Part shown: piece by piece, positions 1 through 13,068 of the stretch
How the letters are laid out: each line of letters starts with the position of its first letter
Position numbering within the stretch: position 1 is the first letter of the stretch
DNA from: Grifola frondosa
Lineage: Eukaryota > Basidiomycota > Agaricomycetes > Polyporales > Grifolaceae
DNA: 64,000 bases
Reading direction: 5' to 3'
Assembly (NCBI GenBank): GCA_001683735.1
Contig: LUGG01000025.1
Location: 558,001 to 622,000 of the forward strand
Notes under the pieces: model-generated
What the model was told of the DNA's origin: nothing
Databases searched by the model: none
Seen by the model: only the letters and a program-made list of their open reading frames with translations
Made by a program: the position numbers and the translations under genes

Positions 1-2136
1 CCTAATATAAACTTGTACTTATTCTACTCCATGAAGTTTTAATTTATTGTCCTCTTCTACTGGTCAGTCCACCATGTTGAGCTCTGATGATGACTATGAG
101 CCATCACAGGTGCACACTGTTGCAAGTGACACTCCACGCTGTCATGCACCAGATTGGATTGGTACTCGAACATGGCAATGTGACCATTGATCAGCACATC
201 TCAAGTCTGGCACCACTAGCATCTCATACTCATTAGGAAAGGATGTCAATATTCAAGTAATCCTACAAAAGAAGTAATACATAGAATCAGATCTATACTA
301 CTTCTTCAGGCCCAAAAGAAATCCTCATCCTCCCTGAATATAGTAGTCAAGAGATGGGATGTACCAAGGCACTGAAGCACATAAAGGCATTTGCGATATA
401 ATCGTGGAAACTAAGTGTGAAAATGTCGCAGATTAAATAATGTGCGGAGAGGGACATGGTCATCATTAGTAATGCACCAAAGAAGTTGCTTGAGATAGCT
501 CTCCCCGAGATAGAGAATGAACTGGTCAGCATAACCGATATATACTGATCGGCCATCACTCTGAAGTCATCCCAGTATTCGAATATCATGATGAATTTGC
601 CTAGCCCCGATGTCGAGTGCATCAGCAACAGCCCGAGAATGAACGATGAAGTCGTAGCGAGTTTCAGCAGAGAGTTCAAAGAAGGACACTATATCAATCA
701 AAATGACTAGTCAGTAGCTTGCTCAATTAGTTACGATGAGCAAACTATGCAGGCAACTGACTGTTGGAATAAATGTATTGTGATATGAATCAAATCTATT
801 CCAACTATAAAGTCAAGAAGATTTCATTGATATACTTATCACCAATAATCCTATAACATATCTATTGTAAACACAATTGGCAATGTTAGGTGACAGCAAA
901 GTCAAGTGCTAGTCACTTATTAAGAGGATTACACAGTGTCAGCCATATCGAGAATATGTCATGTGTTATGACCTATATCCATTAATTTTGAGCAACAAGG
1001 CTATGTACGAATATGGTCAATGTCGATTACATTTCATCATTATACCCCCATTTATTTCATCCACTGTCAGTTACTCCCAACTTTCATCATGATTCCAAGC
1101 AGTTCTCTATATGAACACCCTCTCTCTTACAGTGTCACTTATGAAGACACTAACACATTAGAAGAGGAGACTATATCGGAAGAAAGTGAGAAATCAGAAG
1201 AGCATATTGATGAAGAATTAGAAGATGGCCTTTATGCTCCCCCACCCAAGCCGGTAATACAAAGACCTGCAGGAAAGAGAGCATGGCAGAAAAGGAGTTA
1301 TCAGATTGGTCAGAAGATAGGATGGAAACCATGTCATTGAGATAGCATACCTTTGCAAGTTTCCATGATGAAGAAAATAATGATAAAGAAGCAAGCTGCG
1401 AAAGAAAGTGCAGGATAATTAGGGACACATCTATGCTATACAAAGACTTATCCCATTCCTCTCTATTTGCACACATTTGTCATTACTCAGCACATTTCAC
1501 CAAATCCATATCATATAATTTGGATTGGATCAGCAAATGAACACTGTGGCAACTGTGACATGGACAAATAGACCTGTGGCTTCATATTCATCAACATTCT
1601 GGAATAACCTAGCAAAGAAGAAGTTTCTGGAACCTTCCAGAAGATTACATTTTCAAAAGAAGAGCTTTAATCGAAATTTCTACTTCAGAATATTCTGAAA
1701 TAATCCAGAAGCTCAAGAAAATTTCCAGAATATTCTGACGGATTTCAGAATAACATAGGATCATGGAGAACATCCTAGGAACTTATAGAACCTGGGAGAA
1801 TTGTCCAGAAGGAGATAGAACTGTGCAGAAAGTGCCAGTAGGTTAGAGATGCTTCCAGCAACTTCTAAAAGCCATTCGTCAGCAGGAAAATTGGTGGATT
1901 GGTAAGCCTTGGGAGTGGATTGGTAAGCAAGAAAGGGATTAGTCAGCCATAGAATAGAATAGAATGGAAGGATTCAGGAGGGTATATAAGGGCAAGCGAA
2001 AATCGCCCAAATCATTCGAATATATTCTTCCCCCCCAGATTCCTCCCTCAGTAGCACTCCCTCACAATTTATATTCTTTCTCTTAACTTGAGGCACATTA
2101 GAAGCATTGCCTAGGCCCATCTGCTTACTAAGTATT
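1..2136. other. AT-rich stretch with no intact gene; probable transposon debris
   Basis: No reading frame here is supported as a gene; the longest open frames are about 100 codons and low in complexity. From about 1640 to 1860 the DNA is built of repeated CCAGAA/CAGAAT words. A TATA-like TATATAAGG lies near 1982-1990, followed by a pyrimidine-rich leader. Together with the duplicated block just downstream, this resembles the U3/R part of an old LTR, but no matching second LTR was found. Confidence 0.35.
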
Positions 2137-2421
2137 GACCTGGATTGTTAACTTGCCAAAGCAAGAGACTTTGGGAGTGCAAGTTCAGGCAAAAGGTTGA
2201 AGATTGTCAAGACCTTTGTTAGGACAGAGTTCTGTCGCAAAGGAAGTTACCTAAATTATCAACTATCCAGACAAGAGATTCTGGAAGCACACGGTTAGGA
2301 AAAGAAGATCAGAAGTTACTGACCTAGATTGTTAGCTTGCTAAAGCAAGAGACTTTGGGAGCACAAGTTTAGGCAGATTAGTTGTCAGACCTTTGTTAGG
2401 ACAGAAGCCCTGTCGCAAAGG
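2137..2421. repeat. Two diverged direct copies of a ~100 bp unit
   Basis: Copies at 2137-2243 and 2321-2421. Both contain GACCT-GATTGTTA, then AAAGCAAGAGACTTTGGGAG, then GACCTTTGTTAGGACAGA and CTGTCGCAAAGG in the same order. A weaker third piece (CAAGAGATTCTGGAAGCACA) lies between them. Internal tandem duplications of this kind are common in retroelement leaders. Confidence 0.6.
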
Positions 2422-2545
2422 CACCAGGTGAGCAGTGTTAAGAAAGAGTTTGTTATTGTTTGGATAGTTGTCCTATAAGTGGATTGAGGAGTATAAGTCT
2501 TTGAAAAAGAAGTCCAGGAGCATTCTCCATTCACCAGGCGGAATT

Positions 2546-2867
2546 TAGTGTTGCTGCAGCTAAGTCAGGCCTAAATGATATATGACTCATAACTTGTGCG
2601 GTTTTTCAGATGTCGGGGTGGTCTTATGCTCATTTTGTAGCCTATATCTAGCCGCATACTCTTGCCACATATCAAAATGTTATACCTTGTATTGATGGAG
2701 ATATGGCCAAAAAGCCAATTGCAAAGTCTGACTTTTTAGTCAGCTTTTTTTTTTTACCAATGTAACTGAAATTGAAACACATTCAAGATAATTATGCAAA
2801 TGGTGGTGTTACATTCAAATACATATACATTTTAGCTATTAATCTCAATTAAGATCATGTCATTAAG
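2546..2867 (+). repeat. Left terminal inverted repeat
   Basis: Left arm of the 2546-5552 element. It contains a T-rich run near 2746-2757 in the same relative place as the A-rich run of the right arm. Confidence 0.7.
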
Positions 2868-2965
2868 CTCACTAACCAGTGGTCCACCACTGGTTAACTC
2901 TGAATCTGATGATGATTCTGATGAAATACCTGATAGTGAGGTCTTTAATAGTGGTCAAAGTGCAG

Positions 2966-4510
2966 CTATAGGTCGCCTCTCAATGACTGCAGAACATGGT
3001 GAACCTTAGAAAAATAGGACCATGTTCCATGAGAATCCTCAGTGTACTTCTTCTCAAATAGTGTATGTGCTTTATCGAAGGTGATAACAAAGGCCAGTTG
3101 CTGTGAATTATTGTTGCCACACAGAATGTTCTGCAATTCTTGGGCAGCTGTGATTACAGCTTGAGTTCTCAATCCAGCTGCCTTTATTAGGTCATCTTTC
3201 AGCTCATCACGAGCCTTGCTGGAGCTCAGGGGGGCGTGAGCATCGAATGTGAATCATATAGCTCCTACATACTGGGTTTTCTGGGGGGACTTGCATGTAT
3301 ATTTTCTACACCTGCTGCAACCCAGTCTTTACACAGCTGGAGAAAAATGCTCCATTGTTACCACATTGAGCATAAGTAGGAAAATGTGCACCTTTTCAGC
3401 CTTTATCGTAGTCATAAAGGTGTAAGACCAAGTTAGAGCCATCAGTTGCATAAGCTGTTCAGTACTTCTGAAGTAGTCGTGAACCAACACATCAGACAGA
3501 GGAAAAGTTTTGATTGCTAAAGTCAGTACCAAACTTGTGGATGAGAAGTGATAGACACACCTTGACCTGATGTATATAATTTCAAGTTCTTTGAGATTAC
3601 CAGTAGCCTTTTTGAGAGCTCATCCACCATATGGGACTTGCCCATCTCCAAAGACTGCACAATGGTACTATAGTTTGCATATTGTAACATTGTCATCTTC
3701 AGAGATTTTGTGTTCAATTTTTTATAGATGTATTTGATGTGGCAAAATAACGTGTTGACCGCAGTCCCTCTATAATTATGTTCCCAGGCCAGCTCCATAA
3801 CTAAAAATTGACGTCAGATATGTGGGTCGGAGAATGTGCAAGCCCTTTACCTTTGGCTTCCGATTTATTGTATAAATCATACGGCACATGTGAGTTCCCC
3901 CTCTTGATTGTCAGATGGGCTATCAGACTAATCAATGCACTGTGTCGGTGGGTGGTAGTGAAGACCTATGCCAGAATAGTCCTAGTATAAATGATGAGTG
4001 AGATGGCCAAACATGGTGGAGAATGAACTGAAACTTATGCAATTCTTAGAGCTCCTTGAAGGAGCCGCTCTCAAAACACCTGTCCGCAATATCCTTCAGA
4101 GTCAGATATTTTTCCAGCCATTCCTTGACATGTGAAGCATTGTCAAGGGAGTCGAGTTCATCACAGGAAACAATGATGATGCATATGAATCAGAAATATG
4201 ATTAAACTGGGGGCATGAGACAATATTGAAGCTTTTCATCCATCTCTTGATGTGTATGTGTGAAATGAAGACCAGGAATAGGAGAAAGCATTATAAATTC
4301 AGGTATTTCTGCAGCCTTTGTCTCCTTAGCATTGCTGGGACCAGGCAAGTTTGTCAGTTGGGAGGCAGCTGGATTGAGAACACGAGGACCAAATGATGGC
4401 ATGTCATTCATGTGCTGAGTGGTCAGATGTCCAAGAAGAGTGATGGCATCGTCTATGGGACTATCCAACAGCATGCTAGCCACCAACTGGGTGAGTGAGT
4501 CATGAGGCAT
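2966..4510 (-). pseudogene. Broken P-loop NTPase of a fungal DEAH/Crinkler-like family
   Basis: Three minus-strand fragments lie inside the inverted-repeat element: about 4202-4510, 3523-3798 and 2966-3172. The middle fragment reads ...LEMGKSHMVDELSKR, close to a P-loop of the form GMGKSR-VDEL. The last reads ...FVITFDKAHTLFE followed by WSYFSKVHHVLQSLRG, close to a FDEAH Walker B and the stretch after it. I associate this order with a large family of agaricomycete NTPases related to Crinkler-type effectors; that link is from memory and not verified. The pieces are in different frames with stops between them, and the Walker A glycine and DEAH glutamate are changed, so this is a relic. Confidence 0.45.
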
Positions 4511-5234
4511 GAGTGAGTGGTGTCTACGACCAACTGACTGTTGCCAAGTAGCCAGTTGAGAAACCTTTCATCCAGAAGACCGCTTAGAAGAACTACCGGT
4601 CAATAATCGTTTTCATTTGCTCCCAGTCATGAAGAGAAGTCCGAGGTAGCAACACAAGAGAACACCTTGTATGGAATTTATATGATGGTTGACAGTAGAG
4701 TGAAGGAAGAAGTGGGAGCATCAAGTATTGATCAGCCATGTACAGTTCCAGTTCCGATTCCCAGAACATTGAGTCCACAAGGATGTTCGTTCAGCACAAT
4801 GAACAATAGATACCATATATAGTCTATAGTCCAGTGGCCACCACGATGATGCAGTGATGGGCACCTGGGACCCCATCCACCCACAACCAGCACACCGTCT
4901 GATGATGGTCCTACTCGCAAGATCGGCAATGCTAGCATCTCTGCGATTGGCTACAGTATGATGGCCACACCATCAGATACAGCCCTGCCCTGCCCGATAA
5001 GGACCATCTGAAGGTCAGAAGGCTGACACAATTCTACAGCAATGCGACAAAGTACACAGGAGGCCTCGGATGCCTTCTTCAGAACAGGCAATGTCACAGG
5101 GGACTACTTTCCCTATCTCAATAAAGGAATAAGTCTTACCTATATCAAGTACTATTGCTTCGCTGACGCTGATCCTACTTCTTTAATGTTGCCACAGCTT
5201 AGCCACACCTGTTTCAGCTTTTTAGATATTCTAA

Positions 5235-5552
5235 CATGAGTTTTGTGGATAATGACATGATTTCAATTGAAATTAATAGCTAAGATGCATATGTATTTGA
5301 ATGTAACACAATCATTTGCATTTCAGTTACATTGGTAAAATAAAAATAAAAAAACTGACTAAAAAGTCGGACTTTACAATCAGCTTTTTGGCCATATCTC
5401 CACCAATACAATGTATAACATTTTGATCTTTGGCAAGCATATACAACTATATCTCAGCTACAAAATAAATGTGAGATCACTATTATATCTAAAAACCTGC
5501 ATAAGTTATGAGTCATATATCATTTAGGCCTAACTTAGCTGCAGCAACACTA
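5235..5552 (-). repeat. Right terminal inverted repeat
   Basis: Right arm of the 2546-5552 element, complementary to 2546-2867. Confidence 0.7.
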
Positions 5553-5565
5553 TACTTCTTCTCAG

Positions 5566-6830
5566 ATGATGAAAACTGACATTTTATTTAGCTCTTCTAG
5601 GTTGCACTTCTCACATGCACAGCAACAGGTGGTCCTCGCATGGGCCAAAGGTCTTGGGGCAAAAGAAGTGCCATCATTATATGCCCTGCACAAGTTTCAG
5701 CAAGATGCACTGGATGTCATTGGAAATCCAATAACTAGGATGTGCACAGCATCGGGGAATGTCTTTTACATTAACTCAGTGTGCAAGACCATTGCAAAGG
5801 TTTGACAGACATCTGGCTTAGTTATCTGTTACTCATCTAATGGGTCTTCACCAGGATTATGCACATCTGACAACTAGACCATTAATCCATGCATATCCCG
5901 AATTTACAAAAGATCATGTTAGCGAGGTTTGGCAGGCTGCGAAATAGTTGGTGGATGTGCCAGATGATGTTTTTATGCCAATGGTATGCATTGAGAACAA
6001 AGATTATTATATTAATGAGCTTGCACTTTGTGATGATGAAGAGTGGTTTATTTTGTGTTGATTCTTTGAGATGGAGGGGGCAAAGTGGAGTATTGGGCAC
6101 CCAGTGTCACAGACTCAAGTAAGTCTTAATTGGTTCATGTTAAATGTGCATCTCACTGAATTGGCTGAATAGAATAGACTGCTTGTGAATACAAAATGAG
6201 AGATTATGCCATGTGCCACTTTTGGAATAACTGGCCTAAGATCGAATAGTGACACGGTGGTGCCCCTGCATTTGCAGATATGTCACTATATGTGGTGAAT
6301 TGATTGAGCATAATCATAGACTGTTTATAGATGAATCCACTTAGTACTTTAAGCTCATGCCTAACCCTGATCATCTTATTGCTGATGGACTTGAGTGGGA
6401 ATGTCCTCTGATTGTAGTGTTCATTGATGATGTCTCTGAAAATAGCTCAAAGCAGTGGAATGTTCACTACTCCTGCTATATGTCAAATGGTGGTCTTCTG
6501 AGAGCAGCAATCAAGAAGGAAGCAAACATTTAGTTTGTAGCGACTTCACCACATGCATCTCCAATGGAGATAGTGCAGGCAATCTGTGATGAGATTAAGT
6601 GCATGTCTTGACACATTCAATTGTATTTGGATTTAATTATATGTGATTTCTCATAGAAAAATGGGGGCAACAACACCAATGAAAGTCTGGGATGTACAAT
6701 GTCGACAATACACCTTGATTCATCCTTGGATTTTATTCATGCCAGGAGACAATCCAATGCAAGCAGAACTTTGTAGTCACATTGGTCTGATGATTTTGTT
6801 GAATCATTTGCAAAACATCAATGTTTGATT
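5566..6830 (+). pseudogene. Plavaka-type (KDZ-related) transposase relic
   Basis: The first part, 5566-5799, reads SHAQQQVVLAWAKGLGAKEV and then ends in a GT-AG intron (about 5800-5854, 55 nt, phase 0). After it comes DYAHLTTRPLIHAYPEF...VSEVWQAAK, an in-frame TAG at about 5945, then LVDVPDDVFMPMV. Further on, about 6358-6600, are MPNPDHLIADGLEWECPLIV, IDDVSENSSKQWN and FVATSPHASPMEI; at 6736-6810 is FMPGDNPMQAELCSHIGL. These blocks in this order are characteristic of the Plavaka-like transposases abundant in agaricomycetes. Several stops and frame changes show it is dead. It begins 14 bp after the inverted-repeat element, so that element may have landed in its 5' part. Confidence 0.7.
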
Positions 6831-7948
6831 TTTTAACTACAATGCACCAAAGCTTTGCCCCAAAAGCAGAGATTATATAATATTTAACACTCCAATTAGC
6901 TTTGACATGTTTGCATCGGAAATTTATTAATTTCCTGCTGAATTTCAAAATAATGTCATTTGTTCTTTAGCATAAATTCATCCTTTCACATATAGGCAAT
7001 CTATTTATTGACAATCTCCCCATTTAAAAATTTAAAACTGAATATTTGGATGCTGCCAGAGTGTCTGAGACTATATTGGAAAATTCAGACATTAGATAAT
7101 TTATATGAGAATATGCATGTAAATTTCATCAAATTATGCATAAACTATCACATCCTGATGTTACATTATCCTACAAATAGTTATTGTTGGACAGCATTGT
7201 ACACTGGAAGGATACTTACAGCTCAAAGTATTAATTGTAATTTTATAACATTAGTTCTAGTTGATACTTTACTTAAAACATTTTTCATTATATTTTGAAT
7301 TTTGACAAATAAAATTCTAATAAAAATTCTAATAGATTTACTTTTATCAGTTATCTAATGATATATTTCAAGCTACATTATAAATGTAGCATGAATTATT
7401 ACTGATTATACTGTTATTATAGAGAACACTGCCACAGCTGCTACACCTCCCATTGTTGCTGCACCTCTCATCATCACTGCTCTACAGATCCCTATTGCAG
7501 CTGGCCTGGATGCAGCTGCAGCTGCAGCACCTTCCATCAAGAGGTCTGCGAGATCTGAATCAGGCACACCCACCTCTTCTCAGGGGGGGTACCAAATCGG
7601 TGTACGGGGTCCAATTCCAGCCACCAACGTGCTTTTTGACTCTTCACAAGAAACTCTTTTTTAAAAACATCAAATCTTCATATATTCTTACATTATATAC
7701 ATTGTTCTGTAGCTAATTACATCTTCTATTATATTCCAAAATTCGGAGAGCTTTTTATTGAGAATGGGATCGTTGATGACTGCTGGACATTTGACCGTTG
7801 AAGAGGCACAGCACATGATATGTCATGTGCGACGACGCGACACCGACATGCCAGGCCACCATAATTGGCATGGTCGAACTCGAACTCGACTTAGAACTTT
7901 CGCGACATCTCTATTTGGTCTCTATCATCACATCTTCTAATTGAAAAC
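6831..7948. other. Decayed AT-rich tail, then A/T/P-coding repeat DNA
   Basis: No gene can be supported. From about 7430 to 7590 the plus strand encodes an Ala/Pro/Thr/Ile-rich stretch with CTGCTACACCTCCC and CAGCTGCAGC words, resembling 13290-13440 on the far side of the next gene. A GGGGGGTACC...CGGGGTCC block lies near 7586-7612. Confidence 0.3.
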
Positions 7949-10900
7949 TTGGATAATACATCACCTATGGAACCATACCAAGAGCCTAATGGTCTAGCTC
8001 CGTTACTTCAATCTTCATCTTTCTTTGAAGGCCCGGCTTTGAGTCCTCTCGTGTCCGAGGCCCCTTTGCAACCAATAAGTAAGTCCCATTCAACACTACT
8101 CTTGCTGTATCAGCTTCATACTTTTTTGTGCCACCTGCTCCGCCTTACATGTTTGGCCCTGACATAACTGCGCCTGGCTTGCATCCAAGTGGAACACCGA
8201 AGCAAGCTCTGTCATCTACACCATCTGATAATACTTCCATTTACTTCAGCAGAGATCTGAGAAACCTCAGCACACCATCTGACCCTCAGTCTCTGATGCG
8301 ACGCCAGCAGCTCATCCATCCTGCATCAATGGCGACTCTGACATCTACGACCACATGTCATAATCCTCTGTACACTGAGCCATCTTTGCACCCATATGAT
8401 TTGCAGTGGCGCTTCGATGAGAAAGGGAAAGCTACAGTCCAATGTCCTCGTTGTCGCTCGTGGATCAAAACTGGCTCTTCAGCAAGCCAGAACATTGTTC
8501 CCCTGCAATCACATATGAAAAGCAAGAGATGTACTACTTCACAAAATACATCACAAGAGCTCGCTCAAGCCCAAGAAATGCACAGAGCATTGTTTCCAAG
8601 CTCAAGAAGCATTTATTCAAACATTGCCCATGCTGCAGATGCTGCACCTGCGAACGATAGAAATTCTGCCGGAGATTAATATTGAGATAACTACACCTAA
8701 GAATTATGCAGAGGTTATCGAAATGTGAGTACTGTCATCTCGTATTCAAATATTAATGTGAGCTTAACAACATGGTGCAGAGACTGCTCTGATTCTGAAA
8801 TTGATTCAGCTGAACATGGTGTTGCAGGCGTCAAATCGGTGGTGCATCACAGTGTCTCTTCCTCCAAGTTCATGAATCCAATTACTGACGTAGAAGTCAC
8901 AGTGTGTCCCGGCTCACGTCTCGACTGGCCTCTGGATCACTTCTTCCAATCATATCCATTCCAGTGCCATGAAAGCACGACTCTCGGCTACAATTTTGTG
9001 GTATCGATAAGGATGAATCCTCATTCTATGCTCGCTCTGACAAGTGCACAAACAGGCCTATGGATGGACTCCCGTGTATTGAATGCCAAAATGTTGGCCC
9101 GATACTCGAGCGCCTATCGTCAATGGCCGAGTACGCAGAACCGCACAAAATCATCGTTATTTGACGCACCAACAACTACGAGAACTACTGAAGGAACGTG
9201 ACGAGCTGTTGAATGAATGCAAGTTGGAGGTGAGTTAGATTGTTCAATCAACACATTCAAGTTAACAGAACATAACCAACAGAATTTAAATCTTGGTCGT
9301 CAATGTGCGACTTTTCTCAAGAAGCTGGATGACCAAAGATGGTTTGTCATGGCAATTGCAACTGGCGACGTACCACGCCTGCAGCACCTCGTTCAACAAG
9401 GCCTAAAGGAAAAGGTCAGCATCACGGAGATAACAAATCGGATAGAGGATACACTCATGGGCTTGTATCAGGCTCGTGGGTATCAAGAAATGGACCTCGA
9501 CGTTGCTCTGCTGGTTCTTCGGCTTGGTGGTCGAAGCTTGCTTTATGCAATGAACAAGTATATTGCTTTACCTTCGATCCCTCCCTGCTACGCCATCGTC
9601 ATTGCACTCGTCTAATGCCATCCCTGCAGATGCCAACCGAGGAGGACCTGATGTTCAACATGAAAGAGATCTTTGAATGTAAGGTCGCCGACGTGGACAC
9701 CGTGAGGCCGTTTCGCACAGGCGCATCTATCTTCTGGGATGAAATTAGCCAGAAAGAAGTGGCCTGCTACTTACCTCATGCGGATTCAGTGGGTGGACTA
9801 TGCTGCGAGCACATTCATCATGTGAATGTACAGCTTGCTAGCTATGAAAGCGCCATTCTCCTTGTGGAGGCCCTAGATCAAGGAGTCGTGCATTATGGTA
9901 AGGAAACCTCTGTAATCGCATTAGGGTCATTTGGCCAATCCCTCCGTGGTGCGTACCCTATGGTTATTTCATCAACCTGTAAAGCAGAAACACCAGCACA
10001 ATCGGGTGCTCTCCTTACGAAGTTTATCGGAGTGTGGAACATACGGTATGCAGCATTATTTGGACCTATATGGTCTTTTGCTTCAGATGGTGATGCAGGT
10101 CGTCGAGCCATGGTTTACGACCTATTCATGAAGAAGCAGCTTGATCCAACTCACACGCTGTATAAATATCTCGGGAATCTCCCCGGTTTAAACCTTAGTG
10201 TCGGGGATGGCGACATCACCGGTGATTTTGACTGGAAGCATGAAATCAAACGTGAGTGTACAGAATCTCTCCTCAATGCATAGTAGTGATTGTGGAATAG
10301 GGTTCGGGCGACTACTGCGTACATTTGAAGGGTCCATTATAACAGACTCTGTCATCAATCATGAAACACTCTTGCATCACCTCCACCGAAATGACAACCT
10401 CTCCGAATGGGAGGTCAAGCTACTACTCAACCCAGCAGATCCTCAAGATGTACCTCACGCCATTGATTTTTTACAGGCCATCAGCGCGATCTCCTCTCTT
10501 CCTAATGACCACTGCAATCCTACAGAGCTTAAGGACATTCAAATCATCAGGGTCCTCAGCGAGTTGCTAGCCGCATTTATGAACCCATTCATTCAGCCTG
10601 AGTGGAGTCTTACAATGCAGGTCACATTGTTAAGCAAGTATGCACATATGGCATTTATGCTCTTTCGCTCACATGGCGTCAACTTTATGCCTGCGCAGCT
10701 TTATGGCGACACTCAAGTTACCATCAAGAATATCATGTTTTGTATCACCAAGCAGCAGGAGCTCGACAACACGCAGCCATTTTACATATTCGATTGTGGC
10801 GATGATAAATTGGAAAATCTATTTGGCCGTATTCGGATGCAAGGAGGCCATAATCCCAATTTTAATCTCAAGCAAATCGCTGAACGGGCTGGCGCTGCGA

Positions 10901-13068
10901 TGGACCTTGACGCAGTTTTTACTCATCATCCAAACCTTGATCGAGGCCACCGTCGACTCAAGGTGACTTGGACTGAGAAGATAGACCATCTCAATCACGA
11001 GTCGTGGACTGGGAATGTTTTCGTTCATAGCGTAAATCTTCAATATTGCTGGGCACGAGGACATGAAGCCGCCCAAGAAGCCTTGCATACGATCAACAAA
11101 TCAGTGGACTTCCATATTCTATTGAAGGACGGACTTGATTTTCTGCGACCATTTGGCGATGGAAAATATCCTGGAGTATCTATGGATACTGACCGTTCTC
11201 TTGAGCCTGGAGAAGCCGGCGGTCCCCCTAATGTCTCATCGAACACCCCAGGCCATTGTGGTGAGGTGCCACCTCAGGCTCTTCCTGTGACGAGCACTGC
11301 TGCTGATGATTCCGACGTCGCTACACCATTGGTCATTAGCTCTGAAGGAACTGTTGCAGCTCTTGATGAAGACGAGATATCTGATCTCACTGATTTACCC
11401 CCTACTATCTCACCTCAGTCCTCAGATTCAAATCCAGCTGACGATCATGGCGAGGTCATACGTCTTGAGGATCAACTCGAAGAGCCCATGCAGCTGCAGT
11501 TGCCTCCGCCCACAAACGTCAGAAACCCATCTGCATGGCTTCTCGTTGGCGGAGTTCTTGTCCACAAGGCAACTATTTGTCGTCTAATCATCATGCCAGA
11601 GTACGCACGCAAGTCTCATGAACGCCTTCTTCGAGTTCAGGTGTACTCCTCAGACATCAAGATGCGAAACTGGAACACAAGTAACATCCTCGATACCGAT
11701 GCATTCATCGTTGGAGACCTATTTGCGACGTTCATCATATGTGGCAATAAGGTCTGTCTCGCCATTTTAAAGTGTATTTTTATCGAGGAAAAGAATGTGC
11801 GCGTTGACCATGTTGATGGGAAAAGTCTTCCTCATGCAATCGCCGGGGTCAAACTCGCAGGACAGATTCTCCATATGCGCAGTGTCTCACTAGGAAACGC
11901 TGATCTCTCTAGTGGCAATGAGACACTCTTGGAGTCATCATGGATCTGGGATGGTTGTTTTGCCAGGCTCAATCTCAATCAAATGTCTACACCTACCGGG
12001 AAAGGTGCACGAAAAATGCTCGTTGTGAAGGTCTCAAGCCACTTATGTGAGTCAATCAACCCTCTTGTCGTCAATGCGCTCAATCGGCTCCCTCCGGATG
12101 TACCGCAAAATCTGAACTCATTTGGATTAACATGGGAAATCTCGGAAGCAGAGATGTCCTGTCTGAACGCCAAGCTGTGGGCTAGCATACAGAAGCATAA
12201 TGCTCTCGCACTCCTGCCTGCATTTCAACCCAATGATCATTTCCCATACCGCGATTCAGCAGGTTCGTCTTGTTCCGCTTTCATACTAGGGATGAATTTA
12301 CTCACTACCCAGTTGTAATTTGTCGGTAGGCCATCTTGCGCTAATCTCAGAGGATGCATCTCGTGCACTTGAAGAGCAGCGTACTCAGGCCAACGCCAAG
12401 TTTCGCTGTTACCAATGCCATAAGGAGATAGACCCGAAGAAGGCACGTAACCATGTTGGCGGGCATATTCTACGCACACTTCGAGGTGTCTCTGAAGTAC
12501 TTCCAGGAGGACAAGTAAGCTGTACTTGCACATGTACAACTGTTAAAATTGCATACTTATCTCTGCATTTCAGATTGGGCCAATGCCTTGTGGATTCTGC
12601 GGACGCTCGGGCATCACGAGCTGTCAACAGATATTCGTCACCAAGGGCAAAAATCTGCAAGCAACTACAAACTGCTCGCATTTTCGTGCCTTTCAGTATG
12701 GCCCTAGTCTTCAATCAACTGATTCTACAGCAAGCACGAATATTCCAATGCTGTGCCCATTCGCTGGCTGTACACAGGCCTTTCCGCCAAATCTCCTCAC
12801 TGCGGTCTGGAAATACAACATGCCTGAGCATATTCGGCTCAAGCATTCGGACTACTTGCTTGATGGGACAGGACCGCCACTTCCGGATGGCCTGAAGGCT
12901 TCAATTTTCATCTCACACGAAGAAGGGCGGCAGCTGAAAATTCCCGAGCAGAAAATTCCTCCGAAAACCATTCCACTGCCAATGTCGTCAAGCTCTGCGC
13001 CAGCGCGGGGTAGGAAACGCAAGGCCGTAGAGCACTCCAATGTGGAAGTACTGACCAAACGGAGATGA
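7949..13068 (+). CDS. Spliced P-element/THAP9-like transposase-family protein
   Basis: Candidate start ATG 7949. Introns that keep frame: 8079-8113, 8725-8780, 9230-9282, 10252-10300, 12263-12329 and 12515-12573. The N-terminus has CPRCRSWI...H....C, a zinc-finger-like cluster. The middle has DDQRWFVMAIATGDVPRLQ and GYQEMDLDVALLVLRLGGR, then SFASDGDAGRR and GDITGDFDWKHEIKR, which after splicing runs into FGRLLRTFEGSI. Then comes NLFGRIRMQGGHNPNFN, the part most like the RNase H C-terminal region of P-element transposases. The C-terminus has CYQCHKEIDPKKARNHVGGH, then PCGFCGRSG and CPFAGCTQAF, and ends in a basic tail. Frame slips near 8995, 9157 and 9575 each look like one missing base. The family is widespread in agaricomycetes; its exact superfamily is uncertain. 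Decayed copy or sequencing error are both possible. Confidence 0.55.

Larger units (their letters stand above)
2546..5552. mobile_element. 3.0 kb DNA element with ~300 nt terminal inverted repeats
   Basis: The sequence from 2546 (TAGTGTTGCTGCAGCTAAG...) reappears as a reverse complement ending at 5552. Similarity continues about 300 nt inward and includes the shared words GGCCTAAATGATATATGACT, TGGAGATATGGCCAAAAAGC and ACATTCAAATACATAT. A TA dinucleotide sits at each outer edge (2546-2547 and 5551-5552), compatible with a TA target duplication; no longer duplication is visible. The arms look roughly three-quarters identical by eye, so the insertion is old. No transposase is recognisable inside, so it is probably non-autonomous or has captured a host-type gene. 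Confidence 0.75.

Noticed and set aside
2746..2757. T-run near the left TIR considered as a poly(A) tail of a SINE/LINE
   Set aside because: A matching A/T-rich run occurs at the same place in the right inverted repeat, so it is part of the TIR.
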